NCBI RefSeq assembly: GCF_004363095.1
Contig: NZ_SNYO01000007.1
Span: forward strand, 124,001 to 188,000
Direction of reading: 5' to 3'
DNA: 64,000 nucleotides
From: Actinomycetospora succinea
GTDB lineage: Bacteria; Actinomycetota; Actinomycetes; Mycobacteriales; Pseudonocardiaceae
Numbering within the stretch: the first letter of the stretch is position 1; every line of letters starts with the position of its first letter. Below the pieces are notes generated by a model. It saw only the letters and a program-made list of their open reading frames with translations, did not search any database and was not told the origin of the DNA. The translations under genes and the position numbers were made by a program. Below, one piece after another: positions 24,981-35,279 of this stretch.

Positions 24981-26171
24981 ATGACAAGCACCGAAGAACG
25001 TCCCGAGCGGAGCGTTCCGAAGCCCGTCTTCACCGACGCGGAGGCGGGCGCCAAGGAGTTCCCGGATTCCGGGGCCTCGGCCCGGCGCTACAACTACTTC
25101 AAGCCGGCGAAGCGCAAGCAGACCCACTACGAGGACGTGACGGTCGAGGTCCAGCCGGACCCCCGCCACTACCTCTCCCAGGGCTGGATCTACGGCTTCG
25201 CCGACGGGTCCCGCGGCTACCCGCTGACCTGGACCAAGCTCAAGGCGTGGGGCGTCGACAACCCCGAGCCCGAGCGCGGCCCCGGTTCCGGCGGCAAGCA
25301 CGTCGAGGACTGGCCCGCCCACGGCTGGCACGAGTTCCGTGATCCCAACGAGGAGTGGGAACTCACGATGTACCGGTACAACGCCAACGTTGTCCGGCAG
25401 ATCAACCAGAACGTCGAGAACGCCCGCAACGCGAAGGCGTTCGACCAGTGGACCCCGAACTGGGTGCGCTTCGTCGAGCGCAACGTCGGCGCCTGGATGC
25501 ACATCGAGCACATCTTCGGCCTGTACGTCTTCGCCGGCTGCAACCGCTCCGGCCCGACGAACATGCACAACACGGCGATGGCCGTGAACAGCGAGCACAA
25601 GATTCGCTTCGCCCAGGACCTGGCCCTCTACAACCTCACCCTCACCGAGGAGATCGAGGGCTTCGACGGCACCGCGCACCTCGACGCGTGGAACAACGAC
25701 GCCGAGTGGCAGGGCGTCCGCAAGGTCGCCGAGGCGATCACGGCGATCGAGGACGACTGGGGCGAGTCGATCTTCGCCACGAACATCGTCTTCGAGCCCC
25801 TGCTCGGCGAGCTCTTCCGGTCCGGCCTGGTCATGCAGTCCGCGGCGGGCAACGGTGACTACGTGACGCCGACCGTCGTGGGCGCCGGCGAGTACGACTA
25901 CGCCCAGCGCGACCTGCGCTGGACCGTGGCCGCCTTCGCCCCGCTGACGCAGGACCGCGAGTTCGCGCAGCACAACAAGGACCTGTTCAACAGCTGGCTC
26001 GCCAAGTGGGTCCCCCAGTGCCTCGAGGCGGCCCGCACGATGCAGCCGCTGTGGTCCCAGCCCGACGCCAAGCCGCCGCGCTTCGAGGACAGCCTCGACC
26101 GCGCCAAGAACCGTTTCGCCGGGATCCTCACCGATCTCGGACTCGAAGCCCCGAAGGAGCTGAACCAGTGA
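24981..26171 (+). CDS. prmC: Propane monooxygenase hydroxylase beta (small) subunit
   Basis: The 396-residue protein is the structural hydroxylase subunit that packs against PrmA. It has the ferritin-like helical body without a full set of iron ligands, and characteristic segments such as KQTHYEDVTVEVQPDPRHYL (about 46-65), WVRFVERNVGAWMHIEHIF and FEPLLGELFRSG. It begins 2 bp after the prmB stop and its own stop overlaps the prmD GTG by 4 bp, consistent with coordinated translation of the complex. Confidence 0.93.
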   Translation: MTSTEERPERSVPKPVFTDAEAGAKEFPDSGASARRYNYFKPAKRKQTHYEDVTVEVQPDPRHYLSQGWIYGFADGSRGYPLTWTKLKAWGVDNPEPERGPGSGGKHVEDWPAHGWHEFRDPNEEWELTMYRYNANVVRQINQNVENARNAKAFDQWTPNWVRFVERNVGAWMHIEHIFGLYVFAGCNRSGPTNMHNTAMAVNSEHKIRFAQDLALYNLTLTEEIEGFDGTAHLDAWNNDAEWQGVRKVAEAITAIEDDWGESIFATNIVFEPLLGELFRSGLVMQSAAGNGDYVTPTVVGAGEYDYAQRDLRWTVAAFAPLTQDREFAQHNKDLFNSWLAKWVPQCLEAARTMQPLWSQPDAKPPRFEDSLDRAKNRFAGILTDLGLEAPKELNQ

Positions 26172-26548
26172 CCAAGTCCTTCAAGACGGCCGAGAGCCCG
26201 TTCAAGCAGGACAACACCGAGTCCGGCATGGCCGGCGTGACCCTGATGAACAACCAGGTCGGGGTCGTCGTCGCCGAGGTGATGGACCGTCAGCCCAACG
26301 TGACGGTCAAGCACCTCCCCTCGATGATCCGCGTGGACTGCCAGGGCCGCATGGACTTCGTGTACGCGGACATCTCCGAGGCGCTCGGCGAGGAGCCCGA
26401 CTTCTACAACGCCGCCGAGTTCGAGGAGAACATGTCGACCCACTACGGGAAGATGATCCACATGGATGACCGGACGATCATGTTCGGCAACCTCGAGGAG
26501 GCCGCCGAGTTCATCGGCGACATGTTGCCTCCGGTGGTGAACAAGTAG
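26168..26548 (+). CDS. prmD: Propane monooxygenase coupling (effector) protein
   Basis: The 126-residue cofactor-free effector protein matches the MmoB/PrmD family, which docks on the hydroxylase and regulates its reactivity with oxygen. Typical segments are VTLMNNQVGVVVAEVM and VTVKHLPSMIRVDCQGRMDF. It starts at GTG 26168, overlapping the prmC stop, with GAAGGAGCTGAACCA before it. A strong hairpin follows 11 bp after its stop. Confidence 0.93.
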   Translation: MTKSFKTAESPFKQDNTESGMAGVTLMNNQVGVVVAEVMDRQPNVTVKHLPSMIRVDCQGRMDFVYADISEALGEEPDFYNAAEFEENMSTHYGKMIHMDDRTIMFGNLEEAAEFIGDMLPPVVNK

Positions 26549-26558
26549 GACGCCGGTT

Positions 26559-26607
26559 CTCGGGTCGTCGCACATCCGCGCGCGGGGTGGGTGTGCGGCG
26601 ACCCGAG
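26559..26607 (+). terminator. Hairpin after prmD
   Basis: CTCGGGTCGTCGCACA pairs with TGTGCGGCGACCCGAG (16 bp with one G-T pair) around a 17-nt loop. It separates prmABCD from the chaperonin gene and may partially terminate, giving high hydroxylase and lower accessory-gene transcripts. Confidence 0.6.
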
Positions 26608-26630
26608 TCCGTTGCACGATGAACCGTTGA

Positions 26631-28358
<1,728 letters not shown>

Positions 28359-28395
28359 CCGCTGTGACCACTGTGATCATTGGGAGGAGCTCGTC

Positions 28396-29424
28396 GTGAA
28401 GGCCGTCCGCGTCCACGGGTACAAGCAGGATCCGAGCATCGACGACATCCCGGAGCCCAAGCTCCAGGGGCCGCTCGACGTCATCGTCAAGATCGGTGCC
28501 GCGGGGGTGTGCCGTACCGACCTCCACATCGTCGACGGCGACTGGGCGGACATCCAGAACCCCGACCTGCCCTACGTCATCGGGCACGAGAACGCGGGCT
28601 GGGTGCACGAGGTCGGCGACGCGGTCACCAACGTCAAGGTCGGCGACACGGTGATCCTGCACCCGCAGCCCTCCTGCGGGCAGTGCCTGGCCTGCCGCGC
28701 CGGTCGCGACATGCAGTGCACGGGGGACGCGTTCTTCCCGGGCCTGTCGAACAACGACGGCGGCATGGCCGAGTACATGCGCACCACCGCCCGGGCGTGC
28801 GTGAAGCTGAACCCCGACACCAAGCCTGCCGACGTCGCCGCACTGGCCGACGCGGGGCTCACGGCGTACCACGCCGTGCGCAAGGCGGTCCCGTACCTGT
28901 ACCCCGGCACCACCGCCGTCGTGCAGGGCGCGGGCGGGCTCGGCCACATCGGCATCCAGGCCCTCGCGGCCCTGACCGCCACCAAGATCATCGTCGTCGA
29001 CAAGAACCCCGCCGCCCTGGAGCTGGCCAAGCAGATCGGCGCGGACGAGACGGTGGTCGCCGACGGCAACCAGGTCGCCGCGGTGCAGGACCTGACCGGG
29101 GGCGGCGCCACCGTCGTCTTCGACTACGTCGCCGAGCAGGGCGCGGAGCTCGACGCCTGGCAGATGACCGGGCCGGCCGGCTACCAGTTCAACCTCGGCT
29201 ACGGCGGCGAGTTCCGGGCCCCGACCCTCGATTTCGTCGCCGGCGAGAAGAACATCATCGGCAACATCGTCGGGACGTACAACGACCTCGCCGAACTGAT
29301 GGTCCTCGCCCAGGCGGGCAAGGTCACGCTGCACACCGTGCAGTACCGGCTCGACCAGGCGCTGGACGCCCTGCACGACCTGGACGCGGGGAAGGTCCGC
29401 GGCCGGGCGATCCTCGTCCCGTAG
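28396..29424 (+). CDS. Zinc-dependent alcohol dehydrogenase
   Basis: The 342-residue medium-chain dehydrogenase would oxidise the propanols made by the monooxygenase to acetone or propanal with NAD(P)+. Catalytic zinc residues include Cys39, His64 and Glu65. The structural zinc Cys are 94, 97, 100 and 108. The cofactor fold is VVQGAGGLGHIGIQAL and a late Asp in IIVVDKNP suggests NAD preference. The GTG start follows GGGAGGAGCTCGTC. It lies in the same place as adh in other propane-oxidation clusters. Confidence 0.92.
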   Translation: MKAVRVHGYKQDPSIDDIPEPKLQGPLDVIVKIGAAGVCRTDLHIVDGDWADIQNPDLPYVIGHENAGWVHEVGDAVTNVKVGDTVILHPQPSCGQCLACRAGRDMQCTGDAFFPGLSNNDGGMAEYMRTTARACVKLNPDTKPADVAALADAGLTAYHAVRKAVPYLYPGTTAVVQGAGGLGHIGIQALAALTATKIIVVDKNPAALELAKQIGADETVVADGNQVAAVQDLTGGGATVVFDYVAEQGAELDAWQMTGPAGYQFNLGYGGEFRAPTLDFVAGEKNIIGNIVGTYNDLAELMVLAQAGKVTLHTVQYRLDQALDALHDLDAGKVRGRAILVP

Positions 29425-29466
29425 ACGGCCCCAGATTCTGGAGCAGTACAGGAAGGACACCACCAC

Positions 29467-30513
29467 ATGTACGAGAAGGACGGCGAGAAGTACTTCATCG
29501 TCGACTCCCACATGCACTTCTGGGACGCGTCGCCGCAGAACTGGGTGCCGGGTGCCGAGCAGTACGCCAAGGGCTGGATCGAGTGCTTCCACGCCTACCA
29601 GGGACTCGGCCCCGCCGACACGCACCAGCCGCTCGAGGAGTTCCAGCACGTCTCCGAAGAGCAGCTGATGCGCGAGGAGTTCGAGGAGGGGCACGTCGAC
29701 GTCGCGATCTTCCAGTCGACGTACCTCAAGGAGTGGTACTCGAACGGCTTCAACACGACGGAGCAGAACGGGTACCTCGCCGAGAAGTACCCGGACAAGT
29801 TCATCGTCAACACCCGCTTCGACCCGCGCGACGGCGACGCCGGCATGCGCGAGTTCGAGGAGAACGTCCGGAAGTACAACGCCAAGGGCGCGAAGCTCTA
29901 CACCGCGGAGTGGAACGGTGACTCCCGCGGCTACAAGCTGACCGACCCGGAGGCGTACCGCTTCCTGCAGCGGGCCGAGGAACTGGGCGTCAAGAACATC
30001 CACGTCCACAAGGGCCCGACGATCTGGCCCCTGGACAAGGACGCGTTCGACGTCTCGGACGTCGACCACGCGGCGACGGACTTCCAGGGTCTGAACTTCA
30101 TCGTCGAGCACGTGGGCCTGCCGCGCATCGAGGACTTCTGCTTCATGGCGACGCAGGAGCCCAACGTGTACGCCGGGCTCTCGGTGGTCATCGGCGGCCT
30201 CATGCACGCCCGTCCCAAGTTCTTCGCGAAGGTCATGGGCGAGCTGCTGTTCTGGGTCGGCGAGGACAAGATGACCTTCGGCTCGGACTACAACATCTGG
30301 ACGCCGAAGTGGCAGATCGAGGGCCTCGTCGACTGGACGATGCCCGACGACGACCAGTTCGCGGACTACCCGCGACTGGACACCAACGGCAAGAAGAAGA
30401 TCCTCGGCCTGAACGCGGCGAAGCTGTACGACATCGACGTGCCGGCCGACTGCCGGATCGTCGAGGGTGAGGGCGCCCAGCTCGTCGACGAGCGCGAGGT
30501 GGCCCAGGCATGA
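29467..30513 (+). CDS. Amidohydrolase-2-family protein of the propane cluster
   Basis: The 348-residue metal-dependent TIM-barrel protein starts with the IVDSHMHFWD metal motif (His15, His17) and carries further ligands in NIHVHKGP, IVEHVGLPRIED and FGSDYNIW. Family members decarboxylate or hydrolyse. Homologs travel with propane monooxygenase clusters; the exact reaction there is not established. The ribosome site is CAGGAAGGACACC. Its stop overlaps the next ATG by 4 bp. Confidence 0.88.
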   Translation: MYEKDGEKYFIVDSHMHFWDASPQNWVPGAEQYAKGWIECFHAYQGLGPADTHQPLEEFQHVSEEQLMREEFEEGHVDVAIFQSTYLKEWYSNGFNTTEQNGYLAEKYPDKFIVNTRFDPRDGDAGMREFEENVRKYNAKGAKLYTAEWNGDSRGYKLTDPEAYRFLQRAEELGVKNIHVHKGPTIWPLDKDAFDVSDVDHAATDFQGLNFIVEHVGLPRIEDFCFMATQEPNVYAGLSVVIGGLMHARPKFFAKVMGELLFWVGEDKMTFGSDYNIWTPKWQIEGLVDWTMPDDDQFADYPRLDTNGKKKILGLNAAKLYDIDVPADCRIVEGEGAQLVDEREVAQA

Positions 30514-31217
30514 CCGTGACCTCCGACGCCCCCGCCGCCCTGGTGGCGGGGGCGTGGGAGGCGCTGCGCACCGTGCGCGACCCGGAGCTCGACGCCGACG
30601 TCGTCAGCCTGGACTTCGTGGCCGAGTGCTCGGTCACGGAGGACGGGGTCGCGCACGTGCGCCTGCGCCTGCCCACCTACTTCTGCGCGCCCAACTTCGC
30701 GTTCCTCATGGTCGCCGACGCCTGGGACGCCCTGTCGCAGGTGGAGGGACTGTCGGACGTCGACGTCACCCTCATCGACCACTTCGCCTCCGACGCCATC
30801 AACGCGGGCGTCGCGGCGCGGGCCGGCTTCGTCAGCTCGATGGCCGGCACCGAGGTCGGCGAGGCCGTCGAGGAGCTGCACGACCTGCGGCGATCGTTCA
30901 CCGAGCGGGCGATGATGGCCGGCACCGACCTCGTCGTCCGCCCGATGATGCGGGCCGGTGCGACGCCGGAGCAGGTCGCCGGGATGACCCTCGCGGACGC
31001 CCCGGACTCGGACGACCTGCGTCGCCTGCGGGCACGCCGGCGCGAGCTCGGGATCCCCGCCGACGACGACGCGCCCCTGGTCGTCGACCCGGTGGGGCGC
31101 ACGGTCGGGCTCGAGGCCCTGCCGCTGCACCTGCGCAAGGCGCGGTCGTACCAGGTCGGCGTCGACGCGAACACCAGCATCTGCAAGGGCCAGCTCGCGG
31201 TCCGCTACGGGCTCTAG
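30510..31217 (+). CDS. DUF59/MIP18-type protein
   Basis: The 235-residue protein has an N-terminal DUF59 domain (about 12-75; VRDPELDADVVSLDFV with YFCAPNFAFLMVADAWDAL). This fold is used in iron-sulfur cluster assembly and in the phenylacetyl-CoA oxygenase PaaD. A C-terminal extension of about 150 residues is specific to diiron oxygenase clusters and ends with conserved-looking TSICKGQLAVRYGL. Loading or repair of the PrmB iron-sulfur cluster or the diiron site is a reasonable inference. It is translationally coupled to the amidohydrolase gene. Confidence 0.75.
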   Translation: MTVTSDAPAALVAGAWEALRTVRDPELDADVVSLDFVAECSVTEDGVAHVRLRLPTYFCAPNFAFLMVADAWDALSQVEGLSDVDVTLIDHFASDAINAGVAARAGFVSSMAGTEVGEAVEELHDLRRSFTERAMMAGTDLVVRPMMRAGATPEQVAGMTLADAPDSDDLRRLRARRRELGIPADDDAPLVVDPVGRTVGLEALPLHLRKARSYQVGVDANTSICKGQLAVRYGL

Positions 31218-31253
31218 AGCAGGCCCGGTCCCCTCGAGAGGAGTGCTCCCGCC

Positions 31254-31880
31254 ATGCCGCGTCTTCCGGACGGCGAGCCGGTCCGGCTCGATCCCGGCAA
31301 CCACGACGACCCCGGGGCCGGCCGTTGTCTCATGGAGCACGTCTCGGTACTGGCGGGGGAGCCCTTCCGGGCGTGGCCCCGGTGCACCCACCCCGCCGTC
31401 GCGGCGCTGGCCACCCAGGTCAACGACCGGTGCTCGCCGGAGGGGCGGGCCGCGCTGCTCGGGCGGGCCGAGGCGCTCGCCCGTGCCGACAGCGACGACC
31501 CGGCGCTGACCTGGCGGCTCGTGGCCCTGACGGCCGAGGCCACGCTCGTCACCCGCCCGTACGACCGCGGCGCGACCCGGCGGCTCGCGCGGGCCCGGCG
31601 CTCGCGGCGCCTGTGGGGCACGGCCCTGCCGGGTCCGCTCGCCCGCCGGCTGCCGCGCTGGGCCCTCGTGAGCTGCGGGCTCGCCGCCCTCGACGAGCTC
31701 GTCGCCGCGCTCCACGGCCTCGTCGCCGTGGCCGGGCCGCCGGGCTCGCCCGAGCGCGACATCGTCCTCGTCGCGCTGCTCGACAGTGTCCTCGACGCGG
31801 TCCTCGACGAGGCCCCCGACGACCGACCCGCGGTGGACGCCATCCCCCGACAGCACACCAGGAAGGAGCTCGTCGCATGA
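31254..31880 (+). CDS. Conserved protein of unknown function in the prm cluster
   Basis: I do not recognise a named family for this 208-residue soluble protein. Visible features: an N-terminal segment GRCLMEHVSVLAGEPF then PRCTHPAVAALATQVND (about 23-58) with two Cys and a His that could bind metal, and a mostly helical remainder rich in Ala, Leu and Arg. GAGAGGAGTGCTCCCGCC precedes the ATG. Its stop overlaps the next ATG by 4 bp. An accessory or maturation role is inferred from context alone. Confidence 0.75.
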   Translation: MPRLPDGEPVRLDPGNHDDPGAGRCLMEHVSVLAGEPFRAWPRCTHPAVAALATQVNDRCSPEGRAALLGRAEALARADSDDPALTWRLVALTAEATLVTRPYDRGATRRLARARRSRRLWGTALPGPLARRLPRWALVSCGLAALDELVAALHGLVAVAGPPGSPERDIVLVALLDSVLDAVLDEAPDDRPAVDAIPRQHTRKELVA

Positions 31881-32482
31881 GCGCCCCCAGCGAGACCCCG
31901 CGCACCGTCCGGCGCATCGGATCGCCGGCCGCGGTGGCGCTCGCCGACCTCGCCGCGATCTTCGACGACCTGCAGACGGTGCTGCTGTCCTGCGAGCGCC
32001 TCGTCACGCAGCTGAGCGTCCCCGAGCCCGACCCGGTGGTCGTCGAGTCGCTGTGGACCACGGCCCTGCTGTCGTACTCGCGCTGCTTCGCTCCCGGCGA
32101 GCGCGGCATGAACCTCACCGAGGACGACGTCACCTCCCTCGAGCTCGAGGGCGAGGTGCTCGGCTGGCACAAGATGCTGCGCCAGCTCAAGAAGCACTAC
32201 GCCGACCCCGCGAAGAACCCCCGCGAGACCTTCGAGGTCGGCGTGGCCGTCGCCGACGGCGTGCCCCAGGGCGTGGCGATCACGTCCACGCGCCAGGCCC
32301 TGCCGGACACGATCTCGGTGCACCAGACCGGCGCGATCGCCTACCAGCTCAGCCAGCGCGTGGACCAGCGCATCGCCGAGCACCAGGGGACGGTCCTCGA
32401 GGGCGCCCGCGCCCTGAGCCCGACCGAGCTCGAGACGCTGGACGAGGTCGAGCTCACCGACACCCCGGAGGGCGACGAGTGA
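31877..32482 (+). CDS. Unknown protein coupled to prm accessory genes
   Basis: The 201-residue protein has a helical N-terminal half (AALADLAAIFDDLQTVL, about 20-36) and a segment ALLSYSRCFAPGERGMNLTE followed by HKMLRQLKKHYADPAKN. The C-terminal part VAITSTRQALPDTISVH is beta-rich, followed by an acidic tail. No family was recognised. It sits between two coupled unknowns (4-bp overlaps on both sides), with AAGGAG before its start, so the three probably act together. Confidence 0.7.
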   Translation: MSAPSETPRTVRRIGSPAAVALADLAAIFDDLQTVLLSCERLVTQLSVPEPDPVVVESLWTTALLSYSRCFAPGERGMNLTEDDVTSLELEGEVLGWHKMLRQLKKHYADPAKNPRETFEVGVAVADGVPQGVAITSTRQALPDTISVHQTGAIAYQLSQRVDQRIAEHQGTVLEGARALSPTELETLDEVELTDTPEGDE

Positions 32483-32730
32483 TCGAGAAGTACAACCCCT
32501 GGACCGTCGTCAACCTCGTCTTCGAGCACCTCGCCGACCAGGGCCTGCACCCGGTCCTGGGGGAGAACGGCGACCCCTCGGCCGCGGCGGCCGAGCTGCT
32601 GAGCTCGCTGGGCATCACCCCGGGCGACCCCTCGTGGGGGGAGGGGCAGGACGCCGAGCGCGTGCGGGAGGACCTCGCGGCGCTGCGGGCGGCGTTCGAC
32701 CCGGTCGACTCCACCGACTCCCGGGAGTAG
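32479..32730 (+). CDS. Small unknown protein coupled to prm accessory genes
   Basis: The 83-residue protein starts VIEKYNPWTVVNLVFEHLAD at a GTG that overlaps the previous stop by 4 bp. The rest, with LLSSLGITPGDPSWGEGQ and an acidic C-terminus, looks helical and soluble. No family was recognised. Short length and strict coupling suggest a partner subunit or chaperone of the preceding protein. Confidence 0.65.
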   Translation: MIEKYNPWTVVNLVFEHLADQGLHPVLGENGDPSAAAAELLSSLGITPGDPSWGEGQDAERVREDLAALRAAFDPVDSTDSRE

Positions 32731-32732
32731 CC

Positions 32733-33278
32733 GTGGTCGCGATGCGCTTCGCGCGGCTCGTGGTGCACAGGATGACCCGCGAGCCGCTCGCGCTGCTCGT
32801 GGAGGAGAACGCCGACCGGTGCGTGGTCGTGTCGGTGCGCGGGCCCCAGGCCGAGATCATCGACCGGGGTCCGCGGGCCGCGGCGCCGGACGACGACGAC
32901 CGCCTCACCCAGGACCTCATCGGCGAGCTCGCCGTGCGCCTCGGCCGGCGCCTGGAGCGCGGCGAGATCGTCGACCTCGTCGACGACCGCTTCCGCGCGG
33001 AGCTGGTGCTCGACGACGGCACGCGCCTGCCCGGGCGCCCGAGCGACGTGCTCGCGGTGACCGTGCGGGAGGCCCTGCCCCTCGAGGTCGCCGACTCCGT
33101 GGTCGACGCGGTCGGCCAGTCCTACAGCGAGCTGGGGGGCGACCGGCAGGAGCCCGCGCGCCAGGCCGCCGAGCAGGTCGAGGAGATGCGGGCGTTCCTC
33201 GAGCAGGCCACCCCGCAGGACTTCGCCCGCCCGCCGGACGCCGGCGAGGGCCGCCCGTCGGGGGCCGACCCCGGCTGA
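32733..33278 (+). CDS. Bifunctional-nuclease-domain (DUF151) protein
   Basis: The 181-residue protein resembles the BFN/DUF151 fold. Strands around LALLVEENADRCVVVSVRG (about 19-37) and the signature RPSDVLAVTVREALPLEVADSVVDAVG (near 105-130, key residues Arg-Pro-Ser-Asp and Pro-Leu) match it. Characterised plant and bacterial members cleave RNA and DNA; many actinobacterial ones are untested. GGGAG lies 6 bp before the GTG; an ATG at 32742 is an alternative. It ends the accessory gene run before the activator gene, an unusual companion for a monooxygenase. Confidence 0.6.
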   Translation: MVAMRFARLVVHRMTREPLALLVEENADRCVVVSVRGPQAEIIDRGPRAAAPDDDDRLTQDLIGELAVRLGRRLERGEIVDLVDDRFRAELVLDDGTRLPGRPSDVLAVTVREALPLEVADSVVDAVGQSYSELGGDRQEPARQAAEQVEEMRAFLEQATPQDFARPPDAGEGRPSGADPG

Positions 33279-33313
33279 GACCGTCCTGACCTGCGGCGTC
33301 GCGGTACGCGGCC

Positions 33314-33328
33314 GTCTCGATCCGAGAC
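33314..33328. promoter_or_regulatory. Candidate operator GTCTCG-ATC-CGAGAC
   Basis: This perfect 6-3-6 palindrome is 88 bp before the AcoR-like gene and 34 bp before a TAGGAT hexamer (33362-33367) that may be its -10. A matching palindrome (GTCTCA-GTG-TGAGAC) lies upstream of the second IclR gene, which suggests one shared regulator. Confidence 0.5.
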
Positions 33329-33416
33329 AGCGAAGGGGTCCTGCGGGGCGCGTCCGGCCCGTAGGATGCCGTGTTAGCCATCACGTCGACCGTGGTGGCC
33401 GATGGCGAGGTGGCCC

Positions 33417-35279
33417 ATGGACGGACGCGCCCAGAGCGCCCTCGGTCGCGCGCGAGAGTTCTTCGTGGACCGGGGCAGCGTGAGCGCCTCCGGCATCGTC
33501 CGTCCCGAGATCGTCGACTCCTGGGAGCGTTCGCGGAACGCCGGGGTCGACGCGAGCCAGCTCGACCTGCCCTACGAGCCCGACCTCGACTTCGACGGCA
33601 GCCTGTCCAACTGCGCCCGCCCGGTGCTCGACGACCTCGCCGAGCGGCTCTCGGGCATGTCCGTGGCCGTGGTGCTCACCGACGCCGACGGCCGGGTGCT
33701 CGAGCGGCGGGTCGGCGAGGGCGAGCTGCAGCGCCGCCTGGACGCCATCTCGCTCGCGCCCGGGTTCAGCTACGCCGAGGAGTTCGCCGGCACCAACGGG
33801 GTGGGCACCTCGCTCGAGGGGGCGATCCCGGCGCTGGTCGTCGGGGCCGAGCACTTCAGCGAGCGCCTGCAGGCGTTCGCGTGCGCGGGCGCCCCGGTGC
33901 GGGGCCCGGACGGCGCGCTGGCCGGCATCCTCGACGTCACCTGCCTGCGCTCCGAGGCCAACGACCTCATGCGCTTCCTCGCCCAGCAGGCCGCCACCGA
34001 CATCGAGGACGTCCTGCGCGAGCGCGGCGGCGTCGGCATCCGCCGGGTCATGGCCGCGTTCCGCGCGACATGCGCGCGCACGCGCGGGCCGGTCCTCGCG
34101 CTCACCGACGAGCTCGTGATGGTCAACCGCGCGGCCCGCGGCCTCTCCGCGCTCGACCAGGAGCGGGTCACGGTGCGGGCGATGGAGCTGGGCGTCGGCG
34201 GGCGTCCCCACCAGGACCGTGTGCTGCTCACCGACGGCCCCGCCCGTCTGATGATCACCCCGGTGCCGGCCGAGCGGCCGGTGGGCGTGGTCGTGGAGGT
34301 CGTGCCCAGCCGCAGCAGTCTGCGGCTCGCGGGCGGCGACGACGCGAGCCGGACCTCCCCCCGCACCGCCGAGCTGCCCGCCCCGCCCTCGCCCGCCGGG
34401 TCCTCGTCGGCCTGGTTCCCGCCGTCTCCCTCGTCCGTGGAGCGCCCGCTGCCCGGGCTCGCCGGCGACTCGCGGCCGTGGCGCACCGTCGCGGGGGCGC
34501 TGCGTGCCGCCGCCGGCGCGGCCCGGAGCACCGTGGTGCTCGGCGAGCCGGGCACCGGCAAGGCAGCCGCCGTCCGCGCCGCCCACTCCGAGGTCCGGCC
34601 CGGGGCGCGCTGGGTCGCCGTCGACGGGTCCGACCCGGAGGCGGCCGTGACGCTCGCCGGCTACGCCGCGGAGGCGTCCACGTCCGGTGCGGGCGCGGTC
34701 ACCGTGGTCGTGCGGCACACCGAGGCCCTCGACGCGGCCGGGGTGGGCGCGCTGACCTCCCTGCTCGCCGAGGTCCCGTCGTCGTGGTGGGTGGTCGGCC
34801 TGCTCACCGCGGAGCGGCCGCCCGACGATGGGCCGCTCGGCGGGATGCTCGCCGGGTTCGCCACGTCCGTGCTGGTCGAGCCCCTGCGCCGCCGGCCCGA
34901 CGACATCCCGCTCATCGCCGCGGCCCTCATCGCGCGGCTCGCGCCGTCGCGGCGCGCGCGGTGCACGCCCGAGACCGCGGCCCTGCTCACCGGGGCCCGC
35001 TGGCCCGGCAACGTCACCCAGCTCGCCGGGGTGCTGCGCCGCGCGCTCGCCGCGCGGCCCGCCGGCGACGTCGAGGCGGCCGACCTGCCCGCCGAGTTCG
35101 CGGTCAGCGGCACCCGCCGGCGTCTCACGCCGCTGGAGACCGCCGAGCGCGACCTCATCGTGTCCGCGCTGGTCGAGGCGAACGGCAACCGCTCGCAGGC
35201 GGCGAGCGCGCTGGGGATCGGCCGCGCGACGCTCTACCGGCGCCTGCGGGCCTTCGGCATCACCGACGTGGGCCGGTGA
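33417..35279 (+). CDS. AcoR/MimR-like GAF-AAA-Fis activator with degenerate AAA+ domain
   Basis: The 620-residue regulator resembles MimR of mycobacterial mimABCD clusters. An N-terminal GAF-like sensor (about 50-200; FSYAEEFAGTNGVGTSLEG) is followed by a second sensor-like region. A shortened AAA+ domain (about 350-520) has Walker A GEPGTGKAA, but no GAFTGA loop is visible, so it should not contact sigma-54. A C-terminal Fis-type helix-turn-helix follows (NRSQAASALGIGRATLYRR, near 587-605). It probably activates prm genes in response to substrate or product. GAGG lies 6 bp before the ATG at 33417. Its 3' end overlaps the convergent IclR gene by 20 bp. Confidence 0.85.
   Translation: MDGRAQSALGRAREFFVDRGSVSASGIVRPEIVDSWERSRNAGVDASQLDLPYEPDLDFDGSLSNCARPVLDDLAERLSGMSVAVVLTDADGRVLERRVGEGELQRRLDAISLAPGFSYAEEFAGTNGVGTSLEGAIPALVVGAEHFSERLQAFACAGAPVRGPDGALAGILDVTCLRSEANDLMRFLAQQAATDIEDVLRERGGVGIRRVMAAFRATCARTRGPVLALTDELVMVNRAARGLSALDQERVTVRAMELGVGGRPHQDRVLLTDGPARLMITPVPAERPVGVVVEVVPSRSSLRLAGGDDASRTSPRTAELPAPPSPAGSSSAWFPPSPSSVERPLPGLAGDSRPWRTVAGALRAAAGAARSTVVLGEPGTGKAAAVRAAHSEVRPGARWVAVDGSDPEAAVTLAGYAAEASTSGAGAVTVVVRHTEALDAAGVGALTSLLAEVPSSWWVVGLLTAERPPDDGPLGGMLAGFATSVLVEPLRRRPDDIPLIAAALIARLAPSRRARCTPETAALLTGARWPGNVTQLAGVLRRALAARPAGDVEAADLPAEFAVSGTRRRLTPLETAERDLIVSALVEANGNRSQAASALGIGRATLYRRLRAFGITDVGR

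Noticed and set aside
22126-26548. Tetrahydrofuran monooxygenase (thmADBC) instead of propane monooxygenase
   Set aside because: Gene order and sequence are similar in both, but the adjacent GroEL-like, alcohol dehydrogenase and amidohydrolase genes fit propane clusters, and no thm-specific dehydrogenase genes are seen. It is not fully excluded.
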